A stretch of DNA of 64,000 nt, from the NCBI RefSeq assembly GCF_023147505.1, contig NZ_JAHXPB010000005.1, positions 186,001 through 250,000 of the forward strand, in the 5' to 3' direction. The notes under the pieces are model-generated. The model worked only from the letters and a program-made list of their open reading frames with translations, did not search any database and was not told the DNA's origin. Below, piece after piece: positions 9,579 to 18,405 of this stretch. A program made the position numbers and the translations under genes. Position 1 is the stretch's first letter. Every line of letters starts with the position of its first letter. This DNA is from Brevundimonas sp. EYE_349. Lineage in GTDB: Bacteria > Pseudomonadota > Alphaproteobacteria > Caulobacterales > Caulobacteraceae.

Positions 9579-10036
9579 TCGAGATCGAAGTCGAGGCGGA
9601 CGACTGGTCCGCCGCCCTGCCTGAGGTCGAGGCCGTGGTCGAGCGTGCGGCGACGGCGGCTCTTGGAACGGTTCAGGGCGATGTCGTCGTCCTGCTGACC
9701 GACAACGAGACGGTGCGGGACCTGAACGCCCGGTTCCGTGACAAGGACAAGCCGACCAATGTCCTGTCCTTCCCGGCGCCCGAACTTCCCGAGCTTCTCG
9801 GCGCCGCGCCGCATCTGGGCGATATCGTCCTGGCCTACGGCGTTTGCGCCGACGAGGCTGTGGCGCAGAAGAAGACCCTGCCCGATCATCTCAGCCATCT
9901 GGTGGTCCACGGCGTGCTGCATCTGCTGGGCCGCGACCACGAGGACGAGGCCGAGGCCGAGGAGATGGAGGCCGAGGAGCGCGAAATCCTGGCCGGGATC
10001 GGTGTCGCCGATCCCTATGCCGCCGAGCAGGACTAA
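9575..10036 (+). CDS. ybeY: Endoribonuclease YbeY
   Basis: A single-strand RNA endonuclease needed for 16S rRNA 3'-end maturation and ribosome quality control. The 153-residue protein has the metal-binding signature H112-G-V-L-H116-L-L-G-R-D-H122 and the conserved NVLSFPAPE segment near residue 63. An ATGA overlap couples it to ybeZ. In many proteobacteria a CBS-domain gene (ybeX/corC) lies between ybeY and lnt; here only three bases separate ybeY from lnt. Confidence 0.97.
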   Translation: MIEIEVEADDWSAALPEVEAVVERAATAALGTVQGDVVVLLTDNETVRDLNARFRDKDKPTNVLSFPAPELPELLGAAPHLGDIVLAYGVCADEAVAQKKTLPDHLSHLVVHGVLHLLGRDHEDEAEAEEMEAEEREILAGIGVADPYAAEQD

Positions 10037-10039
10037 CCG

Positions 10040-11689
10040 ATGTTTGCCGACGCCCTGCTGGACCGTCTCGCCGCCCCGATCAGGGCCTTGCCCGACAGGA
10101 AACGCGCCCTGACCTGGCGTCTGATCCGCATCGTCCTGGCCCTGCTGGCGGGGGCGGGGACGGCCTTCGCCCATCCGCCGTTCGGGGTGTTGATCGGTCT
10201 GTTGGGCTATCCCCTGCTGATGATCCTGTCGGAGCGGTCCGACACGGTGCCCGGCGCCTTCTGGATGGGATGGCTGGGCGGGTTCGCCTATTTCTTCGTC
10301 GGCTGCTGGTGGGTGGCCGAGGCCTTTTTCGTCAATCCCGAACAGGCGTGGATGGCGCCCTTTGCGGCCAGTCTGCTGCCTGCGGGCCTGGGTCTGTTCT
10401 GGGGCGCGGCGACGGCCCTCTATCGGCGGTTCGCGCCCATCGGGTCGGTGCGGGTCCTGTTGTTCGCCGCCCTGTTCTGCGCCGCCGAATGGCTGCGCGG
10501 CCATGTGCTGACCGGGTTTCCCTGGAACCCGGCGGGCGCGACCTGGAAGGCGGGCGGCGGCATGTCCCAGTTCGCCTCGGTCGTCGGCGTCTATGGCCTG
10601 AGCCTGATCACCGTCGCCGCCACATCGGCCTTTGCGCCCCTGATCGGGCCGGGTCTGAAACGCAGCCGCCTGATCTCGGCATGCCTCGGCGCCCTCGCGC
10701 TGATTTCGGTCGGCGTCTTCGGCGCGGTGCGTCTGGCCCAGTCGGACGTGCAGTTCACCGACACGGTGGTGCGTCTGGTTCAGGCCGATGTGAAACAGGA
10801 GACGAAATGGTCGCCCGAGACCTATCGCTCTATCGTCGACCGCTATGTGCGGCTGACGGCCCAGCCGACCGCCAACCCGGATGGTCGCGCGCCCAATGTC
10901 ATCGTCTGGCCCGAAGGGTCGCTGCCCGCTTCGGCCAATGACGTCTTTGCATCGGAAGACGCCCGCGCCATCGCCGCCGCCGTGCGGCCGGGCCAGACCC
11001 TGCTGGTCGGTCTGGCGCGCGGACAGGGCGATCTGACAGCGCCCGACGGCGCGCGTTATTACAACAGCCTGTTCGCCCTGTCCGGCGAAGGTCAGGCGGG
11101 TCTGCGGGTCGCCGCCGTCTATGACAAGCACCGTCTGGTGCCGTTCGGCGAATACCTGCCGCTGGGGTCGGTGATGACCTCCATCGGCCTGCGCAGCCTG
11201 GTCCATATGCCCAGTGATTTCTCGGCGGGACCGAAGCCGGAGCCGATCTCGATCCCCGGCGCCCCGCGCGCCCAGATTCTGATCTGCTACGAAAGCCTCT
11301 ATCCCGGTTTCACGCCCGGCGCGGCGGGCCGTCCCGACTGGATCGTCAATGCGTCCAACGACGCCTGGTTCGGCGCCACATCCGGCCCGCGACAGCATCT
11401 GAATCTGGCCAGCTATCGCGCCATCGAGACGGGCCTGCCCATCGCACGCGCCACGCCGACCGGCATTTCGGCGATGATCGACCCCTGGGGCCGGATCGTG
11501 GACGGCCAGAAGCTGGAGCCGGGCGTGATGGGCGTGATCGACGCGCCCCTGCCACGCCCGACCAACGTCACCTTCTACGGCCGGTTTGGCGACTGGCCGC
11601 TGGCGCTGGCCCTAATGGCTATGCTCGCTCTATCCTTGTGGCCGCTGATCCTGCGATCTAAGGTGAGAACGGGGCTATCGGCGATCTGA
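10040..11689 (+). CDS. lnt: Apolipoprotein N-acyltransferase Lnt
   Basis: An inner-membrane enzyme adding the third acyl chain to the N-terminal cysteine of lipoproteins. The 549-residue protein has several N-terminal transmembrane helices (about residues 30-235), then a nitrilase-like periplasmic domain with catalytic Glu292 (WPEGS), Lys363 (YDKHRLVPFGEYLP) and Cys416 (ICYESLYP), and a final helix near 525-545. All three catalytic residues are present. It follows ybeY after three bases and is probably in the same operon. Confidence 0.97.
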   Translation: MFADALLDRLAAPIRALPDRKRALTWRLIRIVLALLAGAGTAFAHPPFGVLIGLLGYPLLMILSERSDTVPGAFWMGWLGGFAYFFVGCWWVAEAFFVNPEQAWMAPFAASLLPAGLGLFWGAATALYRRFAPIGSVRVLLFAALFCAAEWLRGHVLTGFPWNPAGATWKAGGGMSQFASVVGVYGLSLITVAATSAFAPLIGPGLKRSRLISACLGALALISVGVFGAVRLAQSDVQFTDTVVRLVQADVKQETKWSPETYRSIVDRYVRLTAQPTANPDGRAPNVIVWPEGSLPASANDVFASEDARAIAAAVRPGQTLLVGLARGQGDLTAPDGARYYNSLFALSGEGQAGLRVAAVYDKHRLVPFGEYLPLGSVMTSIGLRSLVHMPSDFSAGPKPEPISIPGAPRAQILICYESLYPGFTPGAAGRPDWIVNASNDAWFGATSGPRQHLNLASYRAIETGLPIARATPTGISAMIDPWGRIVDGQKLEPGVMGVIDAPLPRPTNVTFYGRFGDWPLALALMAMLALSLWPLILRSKVRTGLSAI

Positions 11690-11705
11690 AGCGGGGGCGA
11701 GGACA

Positions 11706-12119
11706 ATGGCGCAGGACAAGGACGAGACCATCCACCCCGTGGATCGCCATGTCGGCCGTCGCGTCCAGGAGAAGCGGCTGAACCTGGGTCTCACCCAGAC
11801 CGCCCTGGCCAATGCGGTCGGCGTCAGCTTCCAGCAGGTGCAGAAATACGAAAAGGGCACGAACCGCGTTTCGGCGTCCAAGCTGTTTGAAATCGCCCAG
11901 TTCATGAAGGAGGAGATCGCCTTCTTCTTCGACGGCGTTCCGCTTCGGCAGCCCGGCCTGTCCGAGGCTGCGGCGCCCGGCTTCGACCACGACTTCCCGA
12001 TGACCAAACAGAGTTTGGAGATCGCCAAACTGGCCCCCCGCCTGCCGCTACGAAAGCAAAAGGCGGTCGTGCAGATCATGCGCGAAATGCTGGACGAAGG
12101 CGTGGGCGACGACGCCTGA
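11706..12119 (+). CDS. XRE-family transcriptional regulator
   Basis: A 137-residue Cro/CI-HTH protein. The HTH (about residues 15-68) contains LTQTALANAVGVSFQQVQKYEKG, and the C-terminal region KQKAVVQIMREMLDEG is helical. It shares the recognition helix with the regulator at 5057-5458 (VGVSFQQVQKYE, then NR.SAS.L), so they are paralogues. GAGGA lies just before ATG 11706. It is only 16 bases after lnt. Homologues in Caulobacterales carry the same helix; the target is not deducible here. Confidence 0.88.
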   Translation: MAQDKDETIHPVDRHVGRRVQEKRLNLGLTQTALANAVGVSFQQVQKYEKGTNRVSASKLFEIAQFMKEEIAFFFDGVPLRQPGLSEAAAPGFDHDFPMTKQSLEIAKLAPRLPLRKQKAVVQIMREMLDEGVGDDA

Positions 12120-12122
12120 AAT

Positions 12123-12602
12123 CTAGCCGATGGCCGTGATCTCGGCCGCCTGCCCGGCCACCTGCACTTCTTCCCCGACGCGGCGGCCCATGACGGCGCG
12201 CGATAGCGGCGAGACGTGGCTGACCGAACCGGCCGCCGGATCGGCCTCGTCCTCGCCGACGATGCGCCAGGTCTGGGTGCGGCCGTCGTCGCGTTCGATG
12301 GTGACGGAGCCGCCGAAGCGCACGACGCCCTCGTCCTCGCCCGGCTCGACCAGTTGGGCCGAGGCGCGTCGCGCGGACCAGTAGCGCAGGTCGCGCGTCG
12401 CCCGGGCCATGGCGGTGCGGTCGCTCTCTATCGAACCCTGCACCTGGGCGGCCGTATAGGCGGCGCGCGCCGAGGCCAGTTCGGCCTCGATCAAGGCCAG
12501 ACCCTGCGGCGTGACCAGATTGGGATGGGGCGAAATCGGGCGATCCGCCAGGTCTGCGGCGGTGGCCTCTAGATCTTCTTCTCGGGTGAAGGCGACGCTC
12601 AT
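12123..12602 (-). CDS. GreA/GreB-family transcription elongation factor
   Basis: A 159-residue protein of the Gre family, whose members bind the RNA polymerase secondary channel and stimulate transcript cleavage. The N-terminal part (PNLVTPQGLALIEAELASAR) is the start of the coiled coil. The C-terminal FKBP-like half includes FGGSVTIERDD and SPLSRAVMGRRVGEEVQV, the classic GreA/GreB end motif. ATG 12602 gives the usual start; an upstream in-frame ATG would add an unrelated hydrophobic stretch overlapping the promoter region. It is divergent from the flavoprotein gene at 12667. Whether it is GreA, GreB or a Rnk-like anti-Gre protein is unclear. Confidence 0.8.
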   Translation of the reverse strand: MSVAFTREEDLEATAADLADRPISPHPNLVTPQGLALIEAELASARAAYTAAQVQGSIESDRTAMARATRDLRYWSARRASAQLVEPGEDEGVVRFGGSVTIERDDGRTQTWRIVGEDEADPAAGSVSHVSPLSRAVMGRRVGEEVQVAGQAAEITAIG

Positions 12603-12666
12603 GGTACGGAACATAGCGACGCCCGCGCCTATAGCCAGAGCCGAGCCGACCGGGCAAAGCGAGGCG

Positions 12667-13872
12667 ATGAACGAATCCATCAGACAGGTTCATGTGATCG
12701 GTGCCGGTCCGGCCGGCCTGATGGCGGCCGAACGACTGGCCCAGGCAGGGCTGGGCGTCGTGGTCCACGACCGAATGCCGTCGGTGGCGCGCAAGTTCCT
12801 GATGGCCGGACGGGGCGGGCTGAACCTGACCCATTCCGAGGCGACTGAGCGGTTCGTCAGCCGCTACGGCCCCGCCCAGGCGGCTGTCGGCGGTTGGATC
12901 GAGGACTTCTCGCCGGAGGACCTGACGCAATGGGTCGAAGGTCTGGGCCAGCCGACCTTCGTGGGATCCAGCGGGCGGGTCTTTCCCAAGGCGATGAAGG
13001 CTTCGCCCCTGCTGCGCGCCTGGCTGGCGCGGCTGGAGACGTTGGGGGTCCTGGTCCGCACCCGCTCGCGCTGGACCGGATGGCGAGACGGGGCGCTGGC
13101 GTTCGAGACGCCGGAAGGCCAGCGGCAGGAACGGCCAGCCGCCGTGGTTCTGGCCCTAGGCGGCGCCAGCTGGCCGCGCCTGGGGTCGGACGGCGCCTGG
13201 ACCGCTTGGCTGGGGGCGCCCACGACGCCGTTTCGGCCCGCCAACGTCGGTTTCGACGTCGCCTGGTCGCCGCTGTTCCGCGAGCGGTTCGCCGGTCTGC
13301 CGCTGAAGGGGATCGCACTCAGCCACGGCGACCGATCCATCAGGGGCGAGGCGATGATCGCCGGGTACGGGCTGGAGGGCGGCGCCGTCTATGCCCTTTC
13401 GGCCGCTCTGCGCGATGCGATCGAGGCGGCGGGTCAGGCCGAGGTGCGGATCGACCTGAAGCCCGACATCGACATGGAGCGCCTGACCAAACGGCTGGAT
13501 CGGCCGCGCGGCAAGACCAGTCTGTCGAACCATCTGCGCAAGACGACCGGGTTGGAGCCCGCGGCGGTGGCCCTCCTGCATGAAGCCGGCCCGCCGCCCG
13601 CCGAACCCCACGCCCTGGCCAATCGCATCAAGGCCCTGCCTCTGACCCTGGCCGGCGTGCAGGGGTTGGAGCGGGCCATCTCCTCGGCCGGCGGCGTCCG
13701 GCTGGACGGCGTGGACGCAAGGCTGATGCTGCATGCCCGGCCGGGCGTCTTTGTCGCGGGCGAAATGTTGGACTGGGAGGCGCCGACAGGGGGCTATCTG
13801 CTGCAGGCCAGCTTCGCCTCGGGCGTCGTGGCGGCCCAGGGCGTGATCGACTGGCTCGACAGCCAGGGCTGA
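12667..13872 (+). CDS. TIGR03862/HI0933-type FAD-dependent flavoprotein
   Basis: A 401-residue flavoprotein of the HI0933 group (BaiN-like). The N-terminal dinucleotide fold is VHVIGAGPAGLMAAERLAQAG with the following family motif RKFLMAGRGGLNLTHSE near residues 42-58. The C-terminal block GVFVAGEMLDWEAPTGGYLLQ is the characteristic FAD-binding end of this family. The substrate of these proteins is largely unknown. ATG 12667 is the first start giving the FAD-binding fold at the N-terminus. Confidence 0.9.
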   Translation: MNESIRQVHVIGAGPAGLMAAERLAQAGLGVVVHDRMPSVARKFLMAGRGGLNLTHSEATERFVSRYGPAQAAVGGWIEDFSPEDLTQWVEGLGQPTFVGSSGRVFPKAMKASPLLRAWLARLETLGVLVRTRSRWTGWRDGALAFETPEGQRQERPAAVVLALGGASWPRLGSDGAWTAWLGAPTTPFRPANVGFDVAWSPLFRERFAGLPLKGIALSHGDRSIRGEAMIAGYGLEGGAVYALSAALRDAIEAAGQAEVRIDLKPDIDMERLTKRLDRPRGKTSLSNHLRKTTGLEPAAVALLHEAGPPPAEPHALANRIKALPLTLAGVQGLERAISSAGGVRLDGVDARLMLHARPGVFVAGEMLDWEAPTGGYLLQASFASGVVAAQGVIDWLDSQG

Positions 13873-13909
13873 GACGGGCAGGGTCGGCCGGTTCGATAAG
13901 GAGTTCTCG

Positions 13910-15553
13910 ATGCGCCACGCCCTCCCCGCCGTTTCCGCCCTAGCCCTGATGATGGCCTGTGCGCCCGCCCTGGCCCAGCAGGCGCCGGCGATCGACGCCG
14001 AACGGATGAACCAGGCGGTGCGGGTGCTGGCCTCGGATGAGTTCGAAGGCCGCGCCCCCGCCTCGCCCGGCGAGGAGAAGACCGTCGCCTGGCTGGTGGA
14101 ACAGTTCCGGGCGGCGGGCGCCCAGGGCGGCGGGCCGGATGGCGCCTTCGTCCAGGTCGCCCATCTGTCGCGCACGCGCCAGGACGGCCCGGCCGTGGTG
14201 GCCGCCCATGTCGGGGGCCGCACCCTCGACCTGCAGCGCGGGCCGGACGTGCTGGTGTCCAGCGACCGACCAGTGAACCACATCACCGTGACCGACGCGC
14301 CGGTGGTCTTCGTCGGCTACGGCGCGACGGCGCCCGAGCGCCAGTGGGACGACTTCAAGGACGTGGACGTGCGGGGCAAGGTCATCGTCGTCCTGGTCAA
14401 CGACCCCGATTTCGAGGCCGCCGAGGGCGAGCCGGTGGCGGGCAAGTTCGACGGCCAGGCCATGACCTTCTACGGCCGCTGGACCTACAAATTCCTGGAG
14501 GCGGGGCGTCGCGGCGCAGCCGGCGTCCTGGTGGTGCATGAGACGGCCGCCGCCGGCTATCCCTGGTCGACGCTGCAAAACTCGTCGGCGGCGGCCAAGT
14601 TCGATATTGTGCGCGCCAACCCCGACGCCGAGCGCGCGCCCTTCCAAGGCTGGATCCAACGCGCCAAGGCGGAAGAGCTGTTCACCGCCGCCGGCCTGGA
14701 TTTCGTCGCCCTGAAGGCCAGCGCGCGTCGCGCCGACTTCAAGCCCGTCGTCCTGCCCGGCCTGACCCTCAGCGTCGATTTCGGCCAGATCGCCGACCGG
14801 GTGGAGACCAGGAACGTCATAGCCCGCATTCCGGGTTCGGAGCATCCGAATGAGACCGTGATGTATGGCGCCCACTGGGACGGCTATGGCGTCGGCACGC
14901 CGAACGCCCAGGGCGACAAGATCTATAACGCCGCCGTGGACAATGCGACCGGGGTCGCCGCCCTGCTGGAACTGGCCCACGCCTTCGCCGAGGGACCGCG
15001 CCCGAAACGGTCGGTCGTCTTCGCCGCCTGGTCGGGCGAGGAGGCGGGCCTGCTAGGCTCGACCTATTACGCCGCCAATCCGGTCTGGCCGCTGGATACC
15101 ACGGTCGCCAACATCAATGTCGACAGCCTGCTGCCCGGGACCGAGATCGACCCCAACGTCGTGGTCATCGGCAAGGGCAAGAACCAGCTGGACGACGTGC
15201 TGGCCCGCCACGCGACGCAAGCCGGCCGCACCCTGATCGCCGATCCGGCGCCCCAGGCCGGCGCCTTCTATCGCTCCGACCACTTCCCCCTGGCCCTGCG
15301 CGGCGTGCCGGCCCTGTTCCCCGCGGCGGGTTTCACCGGCGCCAGCGCGGCCAGCCGCGACTATGTCCAGAATCGATACCATCAGCCTACGGACGAATGG
15401 AATGACACCTGGAAGATGGACGCCGCAGCTGCCGACGTGGCCCTGATCTATGCGGTCGGGCGCGAACTGGCCGACAGCGACCAATGGCCGGAATGGAATG
15501 CGGGCGCCGAGTTCGGACCGGCGCGGGATGCGTCCAGAGCGGCGCGGCGTTAA
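13910..15553 (+). CDS. Exported M28-family metallopeptidase with PA domain
   Basis: A 547-residue secreted or periplasmic zinc aminopeptidase. A signal peptide covers residues 1-22 (cleavage likely after ALA). A protease-associated insert spans about 130-260. The M28 catalytic domain follows, with zinc ligands His322 (AHWDG), Asp344 (VDNATG), Glu378 after the general base Glu377 (SGEEAG), Asp405 (NVDS) and the final histidine in RSDHFPLALRG. AAGGAG sits six bases before ATG 13910. Its stop overlaps the divL stop on the other strand by three bases (TTAA at 15550-15553). Confidence 0.93.
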   Translation: MRHALPAVSALALMMACAPALAQQAPAIDAERMNQAVRVLASDEFEGRAPASPGEEKTVAWLVEQFRAAGAQGGGPDGAFVQVAHLSRTRQDGPAVVAAHVGGRTLDLQRGPDVLVSSDRPVNHITVTDAPVVFVGYGATAPERQWDDFKDVDVRGKVIVVLVNDPDFEAAEGEPVAGKFDGQAMTFYGRWTYKFLEAGRRGAAGVLVVHETAAAGYPWSTLQNSSAAAKFDIVRANPDAERAPFQGWIQRAKAEELFTAAGLDFVALKASARRADFKPVVLPGLTLSVDFGQIADRVETRNVIARIPGSEHPNETVMYGAHWDGYGVGTPNAQGDKIYNAAVDNATGVAALLELAHAFAEGPRPKRSVVFAAWSGEEAGLLGSTYYAANPVWPLDTTVANINVDSLLPGTEIDPNVVVIGKGKNQLDDVLARHATQAGRTLIADPAPQAGAFYRSDHFPLALRGVPALFPAAGFTGASAASRDYVQNRYHQPTDEWNDTWKMDAAAADVALIYAVGRELADSDQWPEWNAGAEFGPARDASRAARR

Positions 15554-17871
15554 AGCTCCAGCTGAAGCTCGGGCGCGGCGGCGGTGGTCGCGGCGCCCAG
15601 CGGCAGATGCAGGATGAAGGCGGCGCCCTTGCCCGGTTCGCTTTCGACCTCGGCCCAGCCGCCGTGCAGTTCAACCAGCGCCTTGACCAGGGCCAGGCCT
15701 ACGCCAGGGCCGCCCCGCTCGCGCCGCACGAAGCGGTCGAAGACGTGGGCCTGCAGATGATAGGGGATGCCGCGCCCGGTGTCGGAGACCGTCAGGCGCA
15801 CCTCTGACGGACCGGCCTCGGCCTTCAGCACCACCGCCCCGCCGTCCGACACCGCCCGCGCGGCGTTCTCCAGCAGGTGATCCAGCGCCTGGCCGATGCG
15901 ATGCTGGTCGGCGCGGATCGGCTTCAGATCGGTCGGACAGCTTAGGGTCAGGCTGGCGCCGCGCCCCTCGATCCGGGCGCGGACCTTTTCGCCCGCCTCG
16001 GCCAACAGATCGCAGACGCGCAGGTCGCCCAACGACAGCTCCATCTCTCCGGCGTCGATCTGGGCCATGTCCAGCACATCGTCGATGGAGCGCGCCAGCT
16101 GGCTGGCCGCGACGCGGATGGCGCCCGCGTGCTGGCGGCTGCGGTCGGGCAGGTCGCCCATCGTCTCCAGCAGTTCGGAATAGCCGACGATGGTCGTCAG
16201 CGGCGTGCGCAGTTCATAGGAGACGCTGCCCACGAACTCGCGCTTCAGGGCCTGGCTTTCGGCCAGGGCCTGTTCGCGCTGGACCAAGGCCTGTTCCAGC
16301 CCGCGCCGAGCCGTAACGTCGGAAAAGGCGACCAGGGTCGCGCCATCCGGCAGGGGGCGGGTCTGCCAGGCGGCGACGCGGCCGTCCACCGTTCGCCCCT
16401 CTCCCGAAATGGCGACCCGGCTTTCGGGATCGGGATCGGCGACGCGAGCCTTCAGCCCCAGCCACAAGGCCGGATCGGGCAGGACCGCCTTGCAAGGTTC
16501 GGCCAGGGCGTCGAAGTCGGCCAGGGTCGCGATCCGCTCGGCCGACAGGCTCCAGAAGGTCTCGAACGCCTCGTTATGCAAACGCAGACGGCCGTCGGAC
16601 CCGAACACGGCGACCGCGTCGTTCAGCTTGTCCAGAGTGGCGCGCTGAACCTGAATCTGGGCGTTGAACCGGCTGCGCAGCTTCAGCTCGTCGGTGATGT
16701 CCGAGAAGATCAGCAGGATGCCGCCCAACGGGTGGGGCTGGCGAACCACGCGCAAGGTCCGCCCGTCCGGCAGGGACCAGCTGTCGTCGGGCGAAGCCTC
16801 GGACGCGCCGTAGAAGTCCAGCTCGTGCGCCTTCCACCCGGCGTAATCGACCACCTCGGGCAGGCTGCGGCGCTGGCGCAGCCGGTCCAGAAGTTCGGCG
16901 TGGGTCGGGCGTTCGTCCAGCCACGCCGGGTCGATGTCAAACAGGGTCTGGAAGGCGGTGTTATGGAAGGCCAGCCGCTTCTGCGGGCCGAAGATGGCCA
17001 CGGCGTCCGCCAGGTGGTTCAGCGTCTCGTCATGGGCCTCGACATGGCGGCGCAGGGTGTCGCGGGTCTCTTCCGCCTCGGTGACGTCGATGGCGAAGGC
17101 GGTGACGGCGCCGCCGCCCGCCGGTTCGGCGATGATGCGCCAGGCGCGTCGGGCGCCGCCCCCGGTCGTCCAGCGAAAGCCCTCCTGACGCACGCCCAGC
17201 CGGGCGGCCTCGGCGACCAGGGCGTCGGCCCCGCGATCGAACGACAGGCCGCTTTCGATGGCGGCGTCCAGGGTCTCGACGTTGGTCGCGTTCAGCCAGG
17301 CGCGATTGGCCCAGGCTAGCTTGCCCGCGCCGTCCACCACCCAGGTCGGGGTGGGCGAGGCGTCGCCCAGCATGGCCAGGCCGCTCTCGGTCGCATCCGC
17401 TCCGGTCAAGGTGAAGCGCGAGGCCGGCGACAGACGCAGCCAGGCCGCGCCCCCCGCGACCCGACCCTCGATCCGCCAGGGCTCCACATCGTCCAGTGCG
17501 ACCAGGCCTTCGAACGCCTGACCCGATTGCACCAGGGCGTCAATCAGGGCGCCATGCGTCTGTCTCAGGCGGGCCAGAACGGCGGCGCCCACGTCTTGGC
17601 TGTCCTCGGCCAGCCGCGCCACCAGCTCCGCCGATCCAATGGGCGCTCCGGCCGCCTGACCGTTGGGCGTAAGGGCCAGGCTGACGTCGTCGAAGGCGCG
17701 CAGCATGGCGTCGTGGCGGCCCAGGCTGGCCAGGGCCTCGACGCGCTCGCGCTCGGCGTCGTCAGCGGCGGCGTTCAGCCGGCCGCGCATCAGCAGGGCC
17801 CAGGCGCTGACGGCCATGGCCAGTCCGGCTGCGCCTGCAGTGGCGACATAGGCGATGTCGGCCTCGGCCAT
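15550..17871 (-). CDS. divL: DivL-type cell-fate sensor kinase with tyrosine in the H-box
   Basis: A 773-residue membrane-anchored PAS-containing histidine-kinase homologue. It has an N-terminal transmembrane helix (residues about 6-28), several PAS-like repeats (about 170-265, 280-395, 410-520), a dimerisation domain and a HATPase_c domain with N-box HLLENAARAV, G1 DTGRGIP and G2 GVGLALVKALV. The phosphoacceptor motif reads SVSYELRTPL: Tyr552 replaces histidine, the hallmark of DivL (Tyr550 in Caulobacter crescentus), which modulates CckA and so CtrA activity. ATG 17871 gives a length close to the C. crescentus protein; an in-frame start at 17919 is possible. A GANTC methylation site (17898-17902) lies about 30 bases upstream. 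Confidence 0.93.
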   Translation of the reverse strand: MAEADIAYVATAGAAGLAMAVSAWALLMRGRLNAAADDAERERVEALASLGRHDAMLRAFDDVSLALTPNGQAAGAPIGSAELVARLAEDSQDVGAAVLARLRQTHGALIDALVQSGQAFEGLVALDDVEPWRIEGRVAGGAAWLRLSPASRFTLTGADATESGLAMLGDASPTPTWVVDGAGKLAWANRAWLNATNVETLDAAIESGLSFDRGADALVAEAARLGVRQEGFRWTTGGGARRAWRIIAEPAGGGAVTAFAIDVTEAEETRDTLRRHVEAHDETLNHLADAVAIFGPQKRLAFHNTAFQTLFDIDPAWLDERPTHAELLDRLRQRRSLPEVVDYAGWKAHELDFYGASEASPDDSWSLPDGRTLRVVRQPHPLGGILLIFSDITDELKLRSRFNAQIQVQRATLDKLNDAVAVFGSDGRLRLHNEAFETFWSLSAERIATLADFDALAEPCKAVLPDPALWLGLKARVADPDPESRVAISGEGRTVDGRVAAWQTRPLPDGATLVAFSDVTARRGLEQALVQREQALAESQALKREFVGSVSYELRTPLTTIVGYSELLETMGDLPDRSRQHAGAIRVAASQLARSIDDVLDMAQIDAGEMELSLGDLRVCDLLAEAGEKVRARIEGRGASLTLSCPTDLKPIRADQHRIGQALDHLLENAARAVSDGGAVVLKAEAGPSEVRLTVSDTGRGIPYHLQAHVFDRFVRRERGGPGVGLALVKALVELHGGWAEVESEPGKGAAFILHLPLGAATTAAAPELQLEL

Positions 17872-17999
17872 TCGTGTCCTTGGAAAGTGCGCGCCGCGAT
17901 TCGCTAACCATAACGCCAACTGCGCGAAAATGCGGCAGTCTCATGATCGCGTCATTGCGCCCCGTTGCGAAGGGCGATCGGCGCGGCGATATCGCGGTC

Positions 18000-18398
18000 A
18001 TGACCGACCCCATCGCCCCTTCGCTCGACGACTTCGCCCGGCTGGCGCGTCAGGCGTTCGACGCCCTGCCCGGCCCCTTCCGTCACGCCGCCGGCGAGGT
18101 GGTGATCCGCATCGACGACTTCGCCGACGAGGCGACCCTGGCGGAAATGGAGATCGAGGATCCGTTCGAACTGACGGGCCTGTATCACGGCGTGGACATC
18201 GGCCGGCGCGACGGCCTGGGGCCGGCGGTCGAGCCGTCGCGGGTCTTCCTCTATCGCCGTCCGATCCTGGACGAATGGTGCGAGCGCGGCGACGTGGGGA
18301 TCGCCGAACTGATCGCCCACGTCCTGATCCACGAGATCGGCCACCACTTGGGCCTGACCGACGACGACATCCACGCCATCGAGGACGACGCCGACTGA
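18000..18398 (+). CDS. Minimal zincin-type metallopeptidase family protein
   Basis: A 132-residue cytoplasmic protein of the minimal-MMP/zincin family (COG3824-like). The zinc-binding motif HVLIHEIGHHLGL (about residues 102-114) contains HExxH plus the further H. The central LTGLYHGVDIGRR is also typical. No signal peptide is seen. I chose ATG 18000 (MTDPIAPS); in-frame upstream starts overlap the divL promoter region. It converges with marC with seven bases between stops. The substrate is unknown. Confidence 0.85.
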   Translation: MTDPIAPSLDDFARLARQAFDALPGPFRHAAGEVVIRIDDFADEATLAEMEIEDPFELTGLYHGVDIGRRDGLGPAVEPSRVFLYRRPILDEWCERGDVGIAELIAHVLIHEIGHHLGLTDDDIHAIEDDAD

Positions 18399-18405
18399 GG
18401 CCGGG

